Source: a virus
IMG/VR virus record: IMGVR_UViG_3300036668_000044
Coordinates: 1 to 47,970 of that record
DNA length: 47,970 nt
Strand: one strand, 5' to 3'
This document shows, piece after piece, positions 33,578-42,147 of this stretch; position 1 is the stretch's first letter; every line of letters starts with the position of its first letter. Both the position numbers and the translations under genes were made by a program. Under the pieces are notes generated by a model. That model was given only the letters and a program-made list of their open reading frames with translations. It was not told the DNA's origin and did no database searches.

Positions 33578-34117
33578 ATGAATCGTAAAGGTAGTATTGA
33601 GGACGAGGAGTATAACTCTAAGCCAGCTATTCTTGGTAGCAAGAGAGTTTGGTTTCTTAACGGGTACCTAGTAAGATCTCACCACATAAACAAGTCAAAC
33701 GGAATTATGTCCGTGTATAACATAATCGAAGATAGAATTGAAAGCTGCCTAATAGGAGACTTTAAGAAGAATCGAAAGAAAGCTTTTACTGTAGGGCAGA
33801 CCGCAGAGCTAGTTAACCGACACAAAAAGTACATGCCATCTCTAGTTAAGAGAGGCGTCATCCCTCCAGCAACTGGATCACAAAAGGGGGGAGGCACTGC
33901 TTGGCAAGTAAGAAGTTATTATTCAGAAACCCAAGTCCACGAGATTCGTGATATACTTGCATCCTACCACATCGGCCAGCCACGCAAAGATGGGTTGATC
34001 ACAAATAACATGACACCCAATAAGCAAGAGTTGACAAGACGAATGGGCGATGGTATACTGACATATACAAGAACAGAAGATGGGAGATTCATTCCAGTTT
34101 GGTCTGAATCAATTTAG
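33578..34117 (+). CDS. Helix-turn-helix (MerR-like) putative regulator
   Basis: Protein of 179 residues from ATG 33578; the frame is open 57 bases further upstream but that part overlaps the previous gene. Residues about 62-115 read FTVGQTAELVNRHKKYMPSL then VKRGVIPPATG and a WQVRSYYSETQVHEIRDIL helix, typical of a MerR/excisionase-type winged helix that reads DNA. It lies exactly between the structural and replication modules, so it may control the switch between them. TATAAA sits only 3 bases from the ATG, too close for a normal leaderless start. DNA binding is likely; the target is unknown. Confidence 0.65.
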   Translation: MNRKGSIEDEEYNSKPAILGSKRVWFLNGYLVRSHHINKSNGIMSVYNIIEDRIESCLIGDFKKNRKKAFTVGQTAELVNRHKKYMPSLVKRGVIPPATGSQKGGGTAWQVRSYYSETQVHEIRDILASYHIGQPRKDGLITNNMTPNKQELTRRMGDGILTYTRTEDGRFIPVWSESI

Positions 34118-34131
34118 AGAGAGAAGTTGTT

Positions 34132-34341
34132 ATGGAAAACGAAATCACCAAAGTCAAAGTTGGGCTAGGATACACTCTTAACCTCGGTAACTTTCAATCG
34201 TTACGTATTGACCTAGAGATTACAGATAACAAGCGTGAGGGCGAAAACACAACAGAAGCCTTTGATCGTGTATACGCATTCGTAGAGGATCGTCTGGCAG
34301 AAAAAGTCAAGGAAGCCTCCGCTGAGCTAGAAAACAAGTAA
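34132..34341 (+). CDS. Small conserved phage protein
   Basis: Protein of 69 residues with VKVGLGYTLNLGNFQSLRID, EITDNKREGENTTEAFDRVY and a C-terminal charged helix (AEKVKEASAELENK). This 'LGNF-x-S-x-R-[IV]-D' pattern recurs in small phage proteins next to replication genes. AGAGAGAAG is the ribosome site. It overlaps the next gene by one base. Function unknown. Confidence 0.65.
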   Translation: MENEITKVKVGLGYTLNLGNFQSLRIDLEITDNKREGENTTEAFDRVYAFVEDRLAEKVKEASAELENK

Positions 34342-34649
34342 TGGCAGACCGCAAGGAAAGGTTTGCCTTGCTGAGTCGATACGCTAAGCTCCACGCTTTG
34401 AAGTATGAGGCAAGGTCCCAACTAAACCTAAACGTAGAACAATGGGCCTCAGATGCCCTAGTAGAATCTTACGGTTTACAATTCTGTTATGATCTGCTAG
34501 ACTATTACTTCGAAGTAGCCCAAAATCCGACATGGAAATATTTTGCAAATTACGCACAGAACATTAACGATAAGCGTAATCAATACCAGCAAGATTTATA
34601 CGACAGACAGCAACGCAGAGTTGCAGCGAAGAAGTGGTTAAGTGAGTAA
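34341..34649 (+). CDS. Hypothetical helical protein before the helicase
   Basis: Protein of 102 residues, almost entirely helical and basic at the C-terminus (NINDKRNQYQQDLYDRQQRR). It is coupled to both neighbours: it shares one base with the previous stop and overlaps the helicase start by 8 bases. The position suggests a replication accessory role such as helicase loading, but no motif proves this. Confidence 0.5.
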   Translation: MADRKERFALLSRYAKLHALKYEARSQLNLNVEQWASDALVESYGLQFCYDLLDYYFEVAQNPTWKYFANYAQNINDKRNQYQQDLYDRQQRRVAAKKWLSE

Positions 34650-35862
34650 CGCAGAGTCCAAAGTCATATCCGCAGTCCTAAAAGACAAGCAGGTTCACGT
34701 TTTGCTACAGGCGAACGTTCAGAACTTGATGGTAACTCACGGAGATATCTGGGAATTTATAAGAACATATTTCGAGCGCAACGGGTCCACTCCACCTGTT
34801 GATCTAGTCGTTGATAAGTTTAGAGACTTTATTCCAGAGGACGGCATCGGAGCAACAAAGTATCACCTAGAAGAGCTACAGTCTGAGTTTATGAACTCAA
34901 GCCTTAAAGAGCTTATCCGTAATGCAGCAGCAGACATTCAGGCAGACAAGTCTCCAGAAGCCTTAGAGCTTTTAATTTCAAAGACTGCAGAGTTAAAGAA
35001 AAACGCATCCACCGTCCGAGACATTGATGCTACTGACCTCGGAGATGCTGTTGCCTATTACGAAAACGCAAAGAAGATGGCAGCCTTGGGTATCCAGGGA
35101 ATCAGAACTGGCTTGCCAGGATTTGACGATTACCTCCCAGCAGGGATTACCCCTGGGCAATTAGGAGTGTTCCTTGCGTATCCAGGTATCGGCAAGTCTT
35201 GGTTGTCCCTATACTTTGCGGTACAGGCATGGAAGCTCGGTAAGACCCCCATGGTAGTAAGCCTAGAGATGAGCGAGACAGAAGTTCGTAATCGTGTATT
35301 TACAATTATGGGTGAAGGGCTCTGGTCTCATCGTAAGCTATCTGCTGGTGAAATTGAGATTGAAGATCTTAAGAATTGGCACAAGAGCAAGCTTGAGGGC
35401 AAGCCTGAGTTTCATATCATATCTAATGACTCTGGTGGAGAAGTAACCCCATCAGTTCTTCGTGGAAAGATTGACCAGTACAAGCCAGATTTTATTATTG
35501 TTGACTACCTTCAGCTAATGTCTCCTAACCAGAAATCTGAGAATGAGACTGTAAGAATGAAGAATCTTTCTCGTGAGCTGAAGCTAATGGCTATTTCAGA
35601 GGAGATCCCAATCCTGGCTATATCCTCAGCGACCCCTGACGACGTCACCAAGCTAGACACAGTCCCAACCCTAGGTCAAACTGCCTGGAGCCGTCAAATC
35701 GCCTACGATGCCGACTGGGTGCTTGCTCTGGGTAGGGGACCTAACTCCGATGTCATAGAATGTGTGTTCAGAAAGAACCGTAATGGGTTCATGGGCGAGT
35801 TTTTAGTTCAAGCTGATTTTGATAAAGGTTGGTATAAGTACAAAGACTATCAAGAAAGCTAG
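34642..35862 (+). CDS. DnaB-like replicative helicase
   Basis: Protein of 406 residues, an SF4/RecA-fold hexameric helicase that unwinds the fork. The Walker A motif is PGIGKSW (G184, K185, S186), followed by VSLEMSETEVRNR (motif H1a), the Walker B IIVDYLQLMSP (about 288-298), and LSRELKLMAISEEIPILAIS (motif 3 region). The N-terminal 150 residues are helical, with no primase or zinc domain; the primase is encoded separately. The start codon is GTG at 34642, overlapping the preceding stop. It is somewhat shorter than bacterial DnaB (about 450-470), typical of phage versions. Confidence 0.88.
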   Translation: MSNAESKVISAVLKDKQVHVLLQANVQNLMVTHGDIWEFIRTYFERNGSTPPVDLVVDKFRDFIPEDGIGATKYHLEELQSEFMNSSLKELIRNAAADIQADKSPEALELLISKTAELKKNASTVRDIDATDLGDAVAYYENAKKMAALGIQGIRTGLPGFDDYLPAGITPGQLGVFLAYPGIGKSWLSLYFAVQAWKLGKTPMVVSLEMSETEVRNRVFTIMGEGLWSHRKLSAGEIEIEDLKNWHKSKLEGKPEFHIISNDSGGEVTPSVLRGKIDQYKPDFIIVDYLQLMSPNQKSENETVRMKNLSRELKLMAISEEIPILAISSATPDDVTKLDTVPTLGQTAWSRQIAYDADWVLALGRGPNSDVIECVFRKNRNGFMGEFLVQADFDKGWYKYKDYQES

Positions 35863-35868
35863 TATAAT
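35863..35868 (+). promoter_or_regulatory. Leaderless promoter (TATAAT, 6-base gap)
   Basis: TATAAT immediately follows the helicase stop codon (TAG 35860-35862) and ends 6 bases before ATG 35875. No TGn extension and no -35 are seen. Confidence 0.6.
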
Positions 35869-35874
35869 AGATGC

Positions 35875-36201
35875 ATGGATTACTTGCATCACAAGCCGAT
35901 AAAGAAGTTCTCGTTAGAGGGAACAATTCACGACGATGCCTCTTTCATAAGATTAAAAATAGAATACGTAAACTTACTAAAAAGCGAGATGAGACTTTCT
36001 GGCTATGTACAAAGAATAGATATTGACCCAGACTTCACAATAGGGTATAATGAAAAAACAGAGTACTACAACTTCGAACTAACACTATATGGAATATACA
36101 CAGGAAAGAAAAAGAGTGAATGGATAGAGTCAGTAAACGCAACACAGGTCATCTATACTCCGAAGAGCAAATCAAACGAGTTCTCACAGGAGCAGGCCTA
36201 A
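35875..36201 (+). CDS. Hypothetical protein between helicase and primase
   Basis: Protein of 108 residues, mixed alpha/beta, with FIRLKIEYVNLLKSEMRLSG and YNFELTLYGIYTGKKKSEW. Its last 82 bases overlap the primase gene in another frame, an unusually long overlap for this genome. It has an apparently leaderless promoter. No family is recognised; a primosome accessory is possible by location. Confidence 0.55.
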   Translation: MDYLHHKPIKKFSLEGTIHDDASFIRLKIEYVNLLKSEMRLSGYVQRIDIDPDFTIGYNEKTEYYNFELTLYGIYTGKKKSEWIESVNATQVIYTPKSKSNEFSQEQA

Positions 36202-37064
36202 CTATAGAGGGTGAAGTCGACGTAGACTTTCTCCTTTTTTGCCCATTCCATCCAAACCATCGCACCCCAGCTGGAGAAGTCGATAAATCAAAGGGAACCT
36301 TCTTTTGTTTTTCATGTCACAAAGTTGCAGACTTGATAGAGCTAGTCATGCACACATCCTCCAGAACATATTTTGAGTCTGCTAGATTTATTAAGAGTAA
36401 AGAGACTGAGATTAATCTCGCTATGGAGATTGACAGGCAGCTATACGTAAAGCCCCTATATGTTCCCTACGACGACCTTCAGATCATAAGGCTCTCCTCA
36501 GAAGCTTTAGAGTCCACACGAGCTAAGGAATACTTTTCTGGTAGAAAAATTACAGAAGAGTCTATGCGAAAGTTTAGACTTGGATTCTCTGAGAGGCAGG
36601 ACATGGTGACAGTCCCAGTCGCAGCACCAGACGGAACTAGCATTGGGTTTGTGGGTAGGTCGGTAGAGGGGAAGTCATTTAAGAACACTCCAGGTCTACC
36701 AAAAAGTAAAGTATTGTTCAACCTTCATAGGATAAAAACATCCAACAGTGTGTATGTTGTCGAGTCATCCTTTGATGTCATTAGGCTTGATCAGTGTGGC
36801 CTACCAGCAGTTGCTACTCTAGGATCTAACGTATCCTCAATACAAATAGGACTTCTTCAAAAGTACTTCAATAATATTTTTGTTATTGCAGATAACGATG
36901 AGGCAGGGGGGAATATGGTAACTAAGCTTCAAGATAAGCTTAAGGGCCGTGTATCCGTAATAAAGATAGACAAAAAATATAAAGACGTTGGAGACATGCC
37001 AGACGAAGAGATTAAAAAGTTAGACATTGCGTTTGACAAATCTATAGAGGGCATGCTACAATAA
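36120..37064 (+). CDS. DnaG-like primase (zinc finger plus TOPRIM)
   Basis: Protein of 314 residues that should lay RNA primers for replication. It has an N-terminal CHC2 zinc finger: CPFH (C43 region) then CFSCH about 25 residues later. The TOPRIM domain shows VYVVESSFDVIRL (catalytic Glu, about 212-224) and VIADNDEAGG (DxD, about 258-267). The length is about half that of bacterial DnaG and it lacks the helicase-binding C-terminal domain, like many phage primases. The start at 36120 overlaps the previous gene by 82 bases; no later in-frame start comes before the zinc finger, so this start is preferred. Confidence 0.88.
   Translation: MDRVSKRNTGHLYSEEQIKRVLTGAGLTIEGEVDVDFLLFCPFHPNHRTPAGEVDKSKGTFFCFSCHKVADLIELVMHTSSRTYFESARFIKSKETEINLAMEIDRQLYVKPLYVPYDDLQIIRLSSEALESTRAKEYFSGRKITEESMRKFRLGFSERQDMVTVPVAAPDGTSIGFVGRSVEGKSFKNTPGLPKSKVLFNLHRIKTSNSVYVVESSFDVIRLDQCGLPAVATLGSNVSSIQIGLLQKYFNNIFVIADNDEAGGNMVTKLQDKLKGRVSVIKIDKKYKDVGDMPDEEIKKLDIAFDKSIEGMLQ
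37033..37062 (+). promoter_or_regulatory. Sigma70-type promoter with -35 for the ssDNA-binding-like gene
   Basis: TTGACA at 37033-37038, an 18-base spacer, and TACAAT at 37057-37062 preceded by TGc. The box overlaps the primase TAA stop (37062-37064). The leader is about 26 bases and contains AGGAG before ATG 37095. Confidence 0.75.
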
Positions 37065-37094
37065 AAACAACTGAAAAACTAACAGGAGAAAACC

Positions 37095-37748
37095 ATGAGC
37101 GTAATCAAAGGGCTAAAAGATATCAATGCAATACTTGATAAGCCAAAGTATGAATCAACAGGTCAGAAGATCCGTTGGGTAAAACTAGCAGACGGTCAAG
37201 CAGCAAAGATCCGTTTTGTAGAAGAGCTTGACACAGAATCAGCAAGCTATAACGATGACAGGGGACTGTCAGTAGTTATTTCAGAGCACACCAATCCAAA
37301 AGACTACAAGCGAAAAGCTGCTTGTACCCAGGAAACAGAAGGTCGCTGCTTTGCTTGTGAGATGTCTCGTAAAGAGCCTAAAGCTGGTTGGAGAAACAAA
37401 CTCCGCTTTTACTGCAACGTTCTTATGGACGATGGAATGGAAGAGCCTTACGTAGCCGTATGGTCTCAGGGTGTCTCGAAGCAATCAGCCTTTAACACGA
37501 TTCGGGAGTACGCCCTAGAAACTGGTAGCGTGTCAAACCTGGAGTGGAAGCTAAAGCGTAACGGAGTCGGAACTGAGACTAACTACACGCTCCTTCCTAC
37601 AAAGCCAGACTCAGAGCCATACACATGGCCTGACCTTGAGCTTCCAGACCTAGAGAAGGTTGTTCGTGAAGTTCCTTATGCAGAACAAGAAGCCTTCTAC
37701 CTAGGCTTTGATCAGCCATCAGTCACATCCGCCAACATTGATTGGTAA
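37095..37748 (+). CDS. Putative single-stranded DNA-binding protein
   Basis: Protein of 217 residues. It has a beta-rich core (IRWVKLADGQAAKIRFVEEL, NKLRFYCNVLMDDG), a possible zinc site with C-x(n)-C-x2-C (ACTQETEGRCFACEMS, about 76-91) and a C-terminus that becomes acidic and ends NIDW. These features fit phage ssDNA-binding proteins of the gp32-like type. The genetic setting fits: strong promoter with perfect -35, good ribosome site, and its own terminator, placed between primase and polymerase. OB-fold assignment needs a profile search. Confidence 0.65.
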   Translation: MSVIKGLKDINAILDKPKYESTGQKIRWVKLADGQAAKIRFVEELDTESASYNDDRGLSVVISEHTNPKDYKRKAACTQETEGRCFACEMSRKEPKAGWRNKLRFYCNVLMDDGMEEPYVAVWSQGVSKQSAFNTIREYALETGSVSNLEWKLKRNGVGTETNYTLLPTKPDSEPYTWPDLELPDLEKVVREVPYAEQEAFYLGFDQPSVTSANIDW

Positions 37749-37762
37749 TTAACTAACATTCT

Positions 37763-37793
37763 TGGGGGTAGCAATCACGCTGCCCCCATTTTT
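37763..37793 (+). terminator. Rho-independent terminator after the ssDNA-binding-like gene
   Basis: GGGGGTAGC (37764-37772) pairs with GCTGCCCCC (37779-37787), 9 pairs with one wobble, around AATCAC, followed by ATTTTT. Confidence 0.92.
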
Positions 37794-37809
37794 GTCTCTC
37801 TTCAGCCCC

Positions 37810-37838
37810 TTGACAATAACAAACAACTGTGTCATAAT
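37810..37838 (+). promoter_or_regulatory. Strong sigma70-type promoter for the DnaE operon
   Basis: TTGACA (37810-37815) matches the -35 consensus exactly, with a 17-base spacer and CATAAT (37833-37838) preceded by TGt. The leader is about 25 bases with AGAAGGA, 6 bases before ATG 37869. It is the clearest full promoter in the window. Confidence 0.88.
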
Positions 37839-37868
37839 CTTAATAATACAAAACATAGAAGGAAATCA

Positions 37869-40800
37869 ATGAGTTACGCTGGACTACACGTACACACGCA
37901 CTATTCACTATTCGACGGTATTGCTACTCCACAAGAGTATGTCGACAGAGCCGTAGAGCTGGGTATGCCAGCAATTGCTATCACCGACCACGGAAGTCTC
38001 TCTGGACACCGTGAGATGTATCGTGCTGCAAAGGCAGCAGGCATCAAGCCCATCCTCGGAATCGAGGGATACATTACTAAGGATCGCCTTCTCCACGAAG
38101 ACAAGAAGCACTTGAATGATCCACTAGACCTGAACTACAACCACCTAATTATTCTTGCAAAGAATGACAAGGGTTTAGAGAACCTAAATAAGCTAAACGA
38201 ACTTGCTTGGACTGAAGGATTTTATCGTAAGCCTCGTATTGACTGGGTAATCCTGGAACAGTACAAAGAAGGACTGATCGTAACCTCTGGATGTCTCTCT
38301 GGTGTCCTAGCAAAAGCCATCGAGGCCGACGAGCTAGCCTACGCAAAAGAGCATGTCCAGTGGTGTAAGAAGACTTTTGGAGATGACTATTACATAGAGG
38401 TAATGCCTCACAACCCACCAGAGATCAACAAGACTCTTTTGGCACTCGCAGATGAGTTTGGGGTTACTCCAGTAGTCACACCTGATTGCCACCACTCAGA
38501 TCCAGGGCAGAAAGACATCCAGGAGCTAAAGTTAATCCTAAATTCCTACTCTAATAAGACTCTTAAAGATGTTACTTACGAGAAGTCAACTAAGCACGAG
38601 AAGCTAAACGACCGTCTAGATTACCTGTACGGCGCAGATCGCCCAATGACCTTTAAGCGATTTGACATATACCTACTGTCTGACGAAGAGATGCACACAG
38701 CCATGAAGGCTCAGGGTATTGACCGAGAAGACATGTACCAAGCAACTAGAGACATTGTTGCAAAGGTAGAAGACTACGACATTAGAGACCACCAAGACCT
38801 CTTGCCAGTACAGTATCAGAACCCAGACAAAGAACTTTATGACCTAGCAATTGCAGGACTAAAGATCAGAGGCCTAGATACAAACCAAGAGTACCTTGAC
38901 CGTTTGGATGTAGAGCTGAAAGTTATTAAGGACAAGAAGTTTGGTCCTTACTTCCTAGTCGTAAGGTCTATGATTGCTTGGGCTAAGAAAGAAGATATCA
39001 TGGTTGGGCCTGGTCGAGGCTCTGCTGCTGGCTCTTTGCTTTGCTATGCTCTAGAGATTACAGATATAGATCCTATAGTTCACGGGCTCCTATTCTTTAG
39101 GTTTATTAACCCAGACCGTAATGACTTCCCAGATATTGATACTGACATTCAGGACACCAGAAGAGAAGAAGTTAAGGATTACCTGACTAGGCAGTATCGC
39201 CACGTGGCATCTATTGCGACCTTCCTCGAGTTTCGTGGTAAGGGAATGATTAGAGACATTTCACGTGTCCTCAATATCCCCCTGATGGATGTGAACAAGC
39301 TTCTTAAACTTGTCGATGACTGGGAAGACTTTACTATGTCTAAGCAGTCTGCGTGGTTTCGTGAAAAGTATCCAGAGGTAGAGGTATATGGTAACCAACT
39401 CCGTGGTCGGATCCGAGGCACAGGAATTCACGCTGCTGGTGTTGTAACTTCTAAGGAGCCAATATTTAAATATGCCCCTCTAGAAACAAGAACCTCTCCA
39501 GGAACTAAAGAAAGAATTCCTGTAGTCGCTGTAGACATGGCTGAGGCAGAGAGAATTGGTCTAATTAAGATTGACGCTCTAGGCCTCAAGACTCTGTCCG
39601 TGATTCAGGATACACTTAAGATTGTCGCTAGTAGGACTGGTAAGAAGATTGACCTCCATGATATAGATATGGATGACAAAAATGTCTACGCCATGCTGTC
39701 CGATGGTCACACAAAGGGTGTCTTCCAGTGTGAAGCAACTCCATATACAAATCTTCTAGTTAAGATGGGGGTGAAGAACTTCTCAGAGCTGGCAGCTTCT
39801 AATGCCTTGGTCCGCCCTGGCGCTGCAAACACTATTGGTAAAGATTACATTGCTCGCAAGCAGGGTAGGCAGAGTATTAGCTACCACCACAAAGTGTTCA
39901 AGGAGTTCACGGAAGAGACTTATGGTTGTATCTTGTACCAGGAGCAGGTCATGCAAGCGTGTGTCCACCTTGGAGGAATGACAATGGCAGAAGCAGACAC
40001 TGTTCGTAAGATCATTGGAAAAAAGAAGGATGCCAAAGAGTTTGACCAGTTTAGGGATAAGTTTGTAAAGGGAGCATCTCAGTTTGTATCCCCAAACGTC
40101 GCAGGAGACCTCTGGAGCGACTTTGAGGCCCACGCAGGATACTCTTTCAATAAGTCTCACGCCGTGGCTTACTCGACGCTCTCATACTGGACTGCATGGT
40201 TAAAGTATGTCTATCCTCTAGAGTTCATGTATTCAGTGCTCAAGAATGAAAAAGATAAGGATGCCAGGACCGAGTATCTTATCGAGGCTAAGCGTATGAA
40301 TATTCCCGTAAGGCTTCCTCACATAAACGACTCTGATGCCGACTTTAAAATTGAAGGCAAAGGAATAAGATTTGGTCTAACCGCTATAAAGTATATATCC
40401 GACAACATTGCTGGAAAGTTTATGGAAGCTAGGCCATTTTCATCGTACAAGGAACTTCATGAATTCACAACCTCAAAGGGTAACGGGGTAAACACTAGAG
40501 CCCTATCATCTCTAAAGATTATTGGAGGAGCAACCTTCGATGATAATCCTAGGAATGACGAAGAGATTAAAGAGAATCTATACGAGTACTTAAACTTGCC
40601 AGAGTTTAATATTCCTGTGCCTTCGCACTACCACGCCTTTATGGACGAGGTATGTGACTTCGAAGAAAAGGGATCTTTTGTCTTAATGGGAATGGTCAAG
40701 AGCATAAAGCGTGGAAAGGGTTGGTCTAGGGTAGAACTTTTGGATAAAACTGGAAGCGTAGGTATCTTTGACGATGAGGACACCACTATTGAGCCAGGAC

Positions 40801-41153
40801 AGACTTACCTGTTGTTAGCAAGTGATAACAGAATTGTTACAGCTATACCAGCAGCTGAGATAAAGGATTCTAAGGCCTCAATTATTAGGTTCTTAAACTA
40901 CAAGACATTGCCCTTTAAGGACGATGAGTTGTACGTTGTAGCATTTAACACCAGGGTTACGAAAGCAGGCAAGAAAATGGGATCCCTCACCCTTGCCGAT
41001 GCTTCACGTGACCTCCACCCAGTCACTGTATTTCCTACGGCATTTCCAAAGGCATACATGAAGATTAAAGAAGGAACAGCTTATAGGTTCTCTCTAGGAA
41101 AAACGAAAGATGGAACAATTATTTTGGAGGATGTATTAGATGACAACGTTTGA
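37869..41153 (+). CDS. dnaE: DNA polymerase III alpha subunit (DnaE-type replicase)
   Basis: Protein of 1094 residues, a family C DNA polymerase. The N-terminal PHP domain starts with LHVHTHYSLFDG (H7, H9, H11) and continues AITDHGSLSG and TSGCLSG, with its metal-binding residues apparently intact. The palm carries GPGRGSAAGSLL (about 380-391), PDIDTDIQ (about 420-427, two catalytic Asp) and KIDALGLKTL (about 565, third Asp). A helix-hairpin-helix region and an OB-like domain (about 935-1000, VLMGMVKSIKRGKGWSRVEL) follow. It is slightly shorter than cellular DnaE (about 1160). Having a bacterial-type replicase rather than a family A or B polymerase is characteristic of some actinobacterial and other phages. 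Its end overlaps the recombinase gene by 14 bases. Confidence 0.95.
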   Translation: MSYAGLHVHTHYSLFDGIATPQEYVDRAVELGMPAIAITDHGSLSGHREMYRAAKAAGIKPILGIEGYITKDRLLHEDKKHLNDPLDLNYNHLIILAKNDKGLENLNKLNELAWTEGFYRKPRIDWVILEQYKEGLIVTSGCLSGVLAKAIEADELAYAKEHVQWCKKTFGDDYYIEVMPHNPPEINKTLLALADEFGVTPVVTPDCHHSDPGQKDIQELKLILNSYSNKTLKDVTYEKSTKHEKLNDRLDYLYGADRPMTFKRFDIYLLSDEEMHTAMKAQGIDREDMYQATRDIVAKVEDYDIRDHQDLLPVQYQNPDKELYDLAIAGLKIRGLDTNQEYLDRLDVELKVIKDKKFGPYFLVVRSMIAWAKKEDIMVGPGRGSAAGSLLCYALEITDIDPIVHGLLFFRFINPDRNDFPDIDTDIQDTRREEVKDYLTRQYRHVASIATFLEFRGKGMIRDISRVLNIPLMDVNKLLKLVDDWEDFTMSKQSAWFREKYPEVEVYGNQLRGRIRGTGIHAAGVVTSKEPIFKYAPLETRTSPGTKERIPVVAVDMAEAERIGLIKIDALGLKTLSVIQDTLKIVASRTGKKIDLHDIDMDDKNVYAMLSDGHTKGVFQCEATPYTNLLVKMGVKNFSELAASNALVRPGAANTIGKDYIARKQGRQSISYHHKVFKEFTEETYGCILYQEQVMQACVHLGGMTMAEADTVRKIIGKKKDAKEFDQFRDKFVKGASQFVSPNVAGDLWSDFEAHAGYSFNKSHAVAYSTLSYWTAWLKYVYPLEFMYSVLKNEKDKDARTEYLIEAKRMNIPVRLPHINDSDADFKIEGKGIRFGLTAIKYISDNIAGKFMEARPFSSYKELHEFTTSKGNGVNTRALSSLKIIGGATFDDNPRNDEEIKENLYEYLNLPEFNIPVPSHYHAFMDEVCDFEEKGSFVLMGMVKSIKRGKGWSRVELLDKTGSVGIFDDEDTTIEPGQTYLLLASDNRIVTAIPAAEIKDSKASIIRFLNYKTLPFKDDELYVVAFNTRVTKAGKKMGSLTLADASRDLHPVTVFPTAFPKAYMKIKEGTAYRFSLGKTKDGTIILEDVLDDNV

Positions 41154-42147
41154 AGAAGCTCTAGCAATGCTCAACCCGAAGCTTAGGAAGAAGGTTGCGT
41201 CAGGTATTGGCATTAAAACTGAATTCCAGGCTACCCCTAGTATGGGCCTGAATAAGGCCTTAGGTGGCGGACTGCCTTATGGAAGGCAGGTTCTTCTCTG
41301 GGGTAGCAAGTCCAGTGCAAAGTCATCTTTATGTCTTCAGACAGTAGCAATGGCACAGAAGGATGGAAAGCTTTGCGCATGGGTAGATGCCGAGATGTCT
41401 TACGATGAAGAGTGGGCACTTGCTCTAGGAGTAGACACCTCACAGTTAATATACTCTGAGGCCAGAAGCACTAATGACATGGTCGATGTAGTAGTCGGTC
41501 TTCTAAATGCAGGAGTCGATATGATTGTCATTGATAGTATTAGTTCTCTTCTGCCAGCGGTATACTTTGAAAAAGATTCTGATGAGCTAAAGCAGCTGGA
41601 GAATACAAAGCAGATAGGTGCAGAATCTAAAGACTTGAAGCATGCTTGGTTAATGATCAACTATGCAAACAACAGAGAAAAGCCAGCACTGATCATGGCA
41701 ATTTCTCAGTCTAGGACTAACATTGGTGGGCTGTATGCTACTCAGCAGCCATCTGGTGGTCAGACTACTCAGTTCATGTCCTCGACAATCATAAAGCTAT
41801 TCTCTTCAACTTCTGATAACAATGCTATCAAGCATAAGATTCCCGTAGGAGACAAGCTTATCGAGCAGAAGGTTGGCCGAAAGGTGCGCTGGGAAGTAAC
41901 CCACTCAAAGACATCTGCTCCAGGAGAGACCGCAGAGTACGACTTCTACTTTAAGGGAGACCTTATAGGAATAGATACCGTTGGAGACCTAGTAGACACA
42001 GCAGAGATGATGGGGCTAACAGAGCGTGGAGGAGCTTGGTACAAGCTTCCTAACGGTGAAAAAGCTCAGGGTAGGGATGCCTTTATCAAGTACGTAAAAG
42101 AAAACCCAGAGTACCAAGAAGAGTTAAGGGGGAAGATCCTTGGCTAA
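41140..42147 (+). CDS. RecA/UvsX-like recombinase
   Basis: Protein of 335 residues for strand exchange during recombination-dependent replication or repair. The Walker A region reads GSKSSAKSS (G55 to S63): the usual last Gly before Lys is Ala60, as in UvsX-type recombinases that also depart from the consensus. Walker B is MIVIDSISSLLP (about 127-138), and the DNA-binding L2 loop region is ISQSRTNIGGLYATQQPSGG (about 188-207). GGAGG lies 9 bases before ATG. It overlaps the polymerase gene, so both are made together. No C-terminal RecA regulatory tail is present. Confidence 0.9.
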   Translation: MTTFEEALAMLNPKLRKKVASGIGIKTEFQATPSMGLNKALGGGLPYGRQVLLWGSKSSAKSSLCLQTVAMAQKDGKLCAWVDAEMSYDEEWALALGVDTSQLIYSEARSTNDMVDVVVGLLNAGVDMIVIDSISSLLPAVYFEKDSDELKQLENTKQIGAESKDLKHAWLMINYANNREKPALIMAISQSRTNIGGLYATQQPSGGQTTQFMSSTIIKLFSSTSDNNAIKHKIPVGDKLIEQKVGRKVRWEVTHSKTSAPGETAEYDFYFKGDLIGIDTVGDLVDTAEMMGLTERGGAWYKLPNGEKAQGRDAFIKYVKENPEYQEELRGKILG

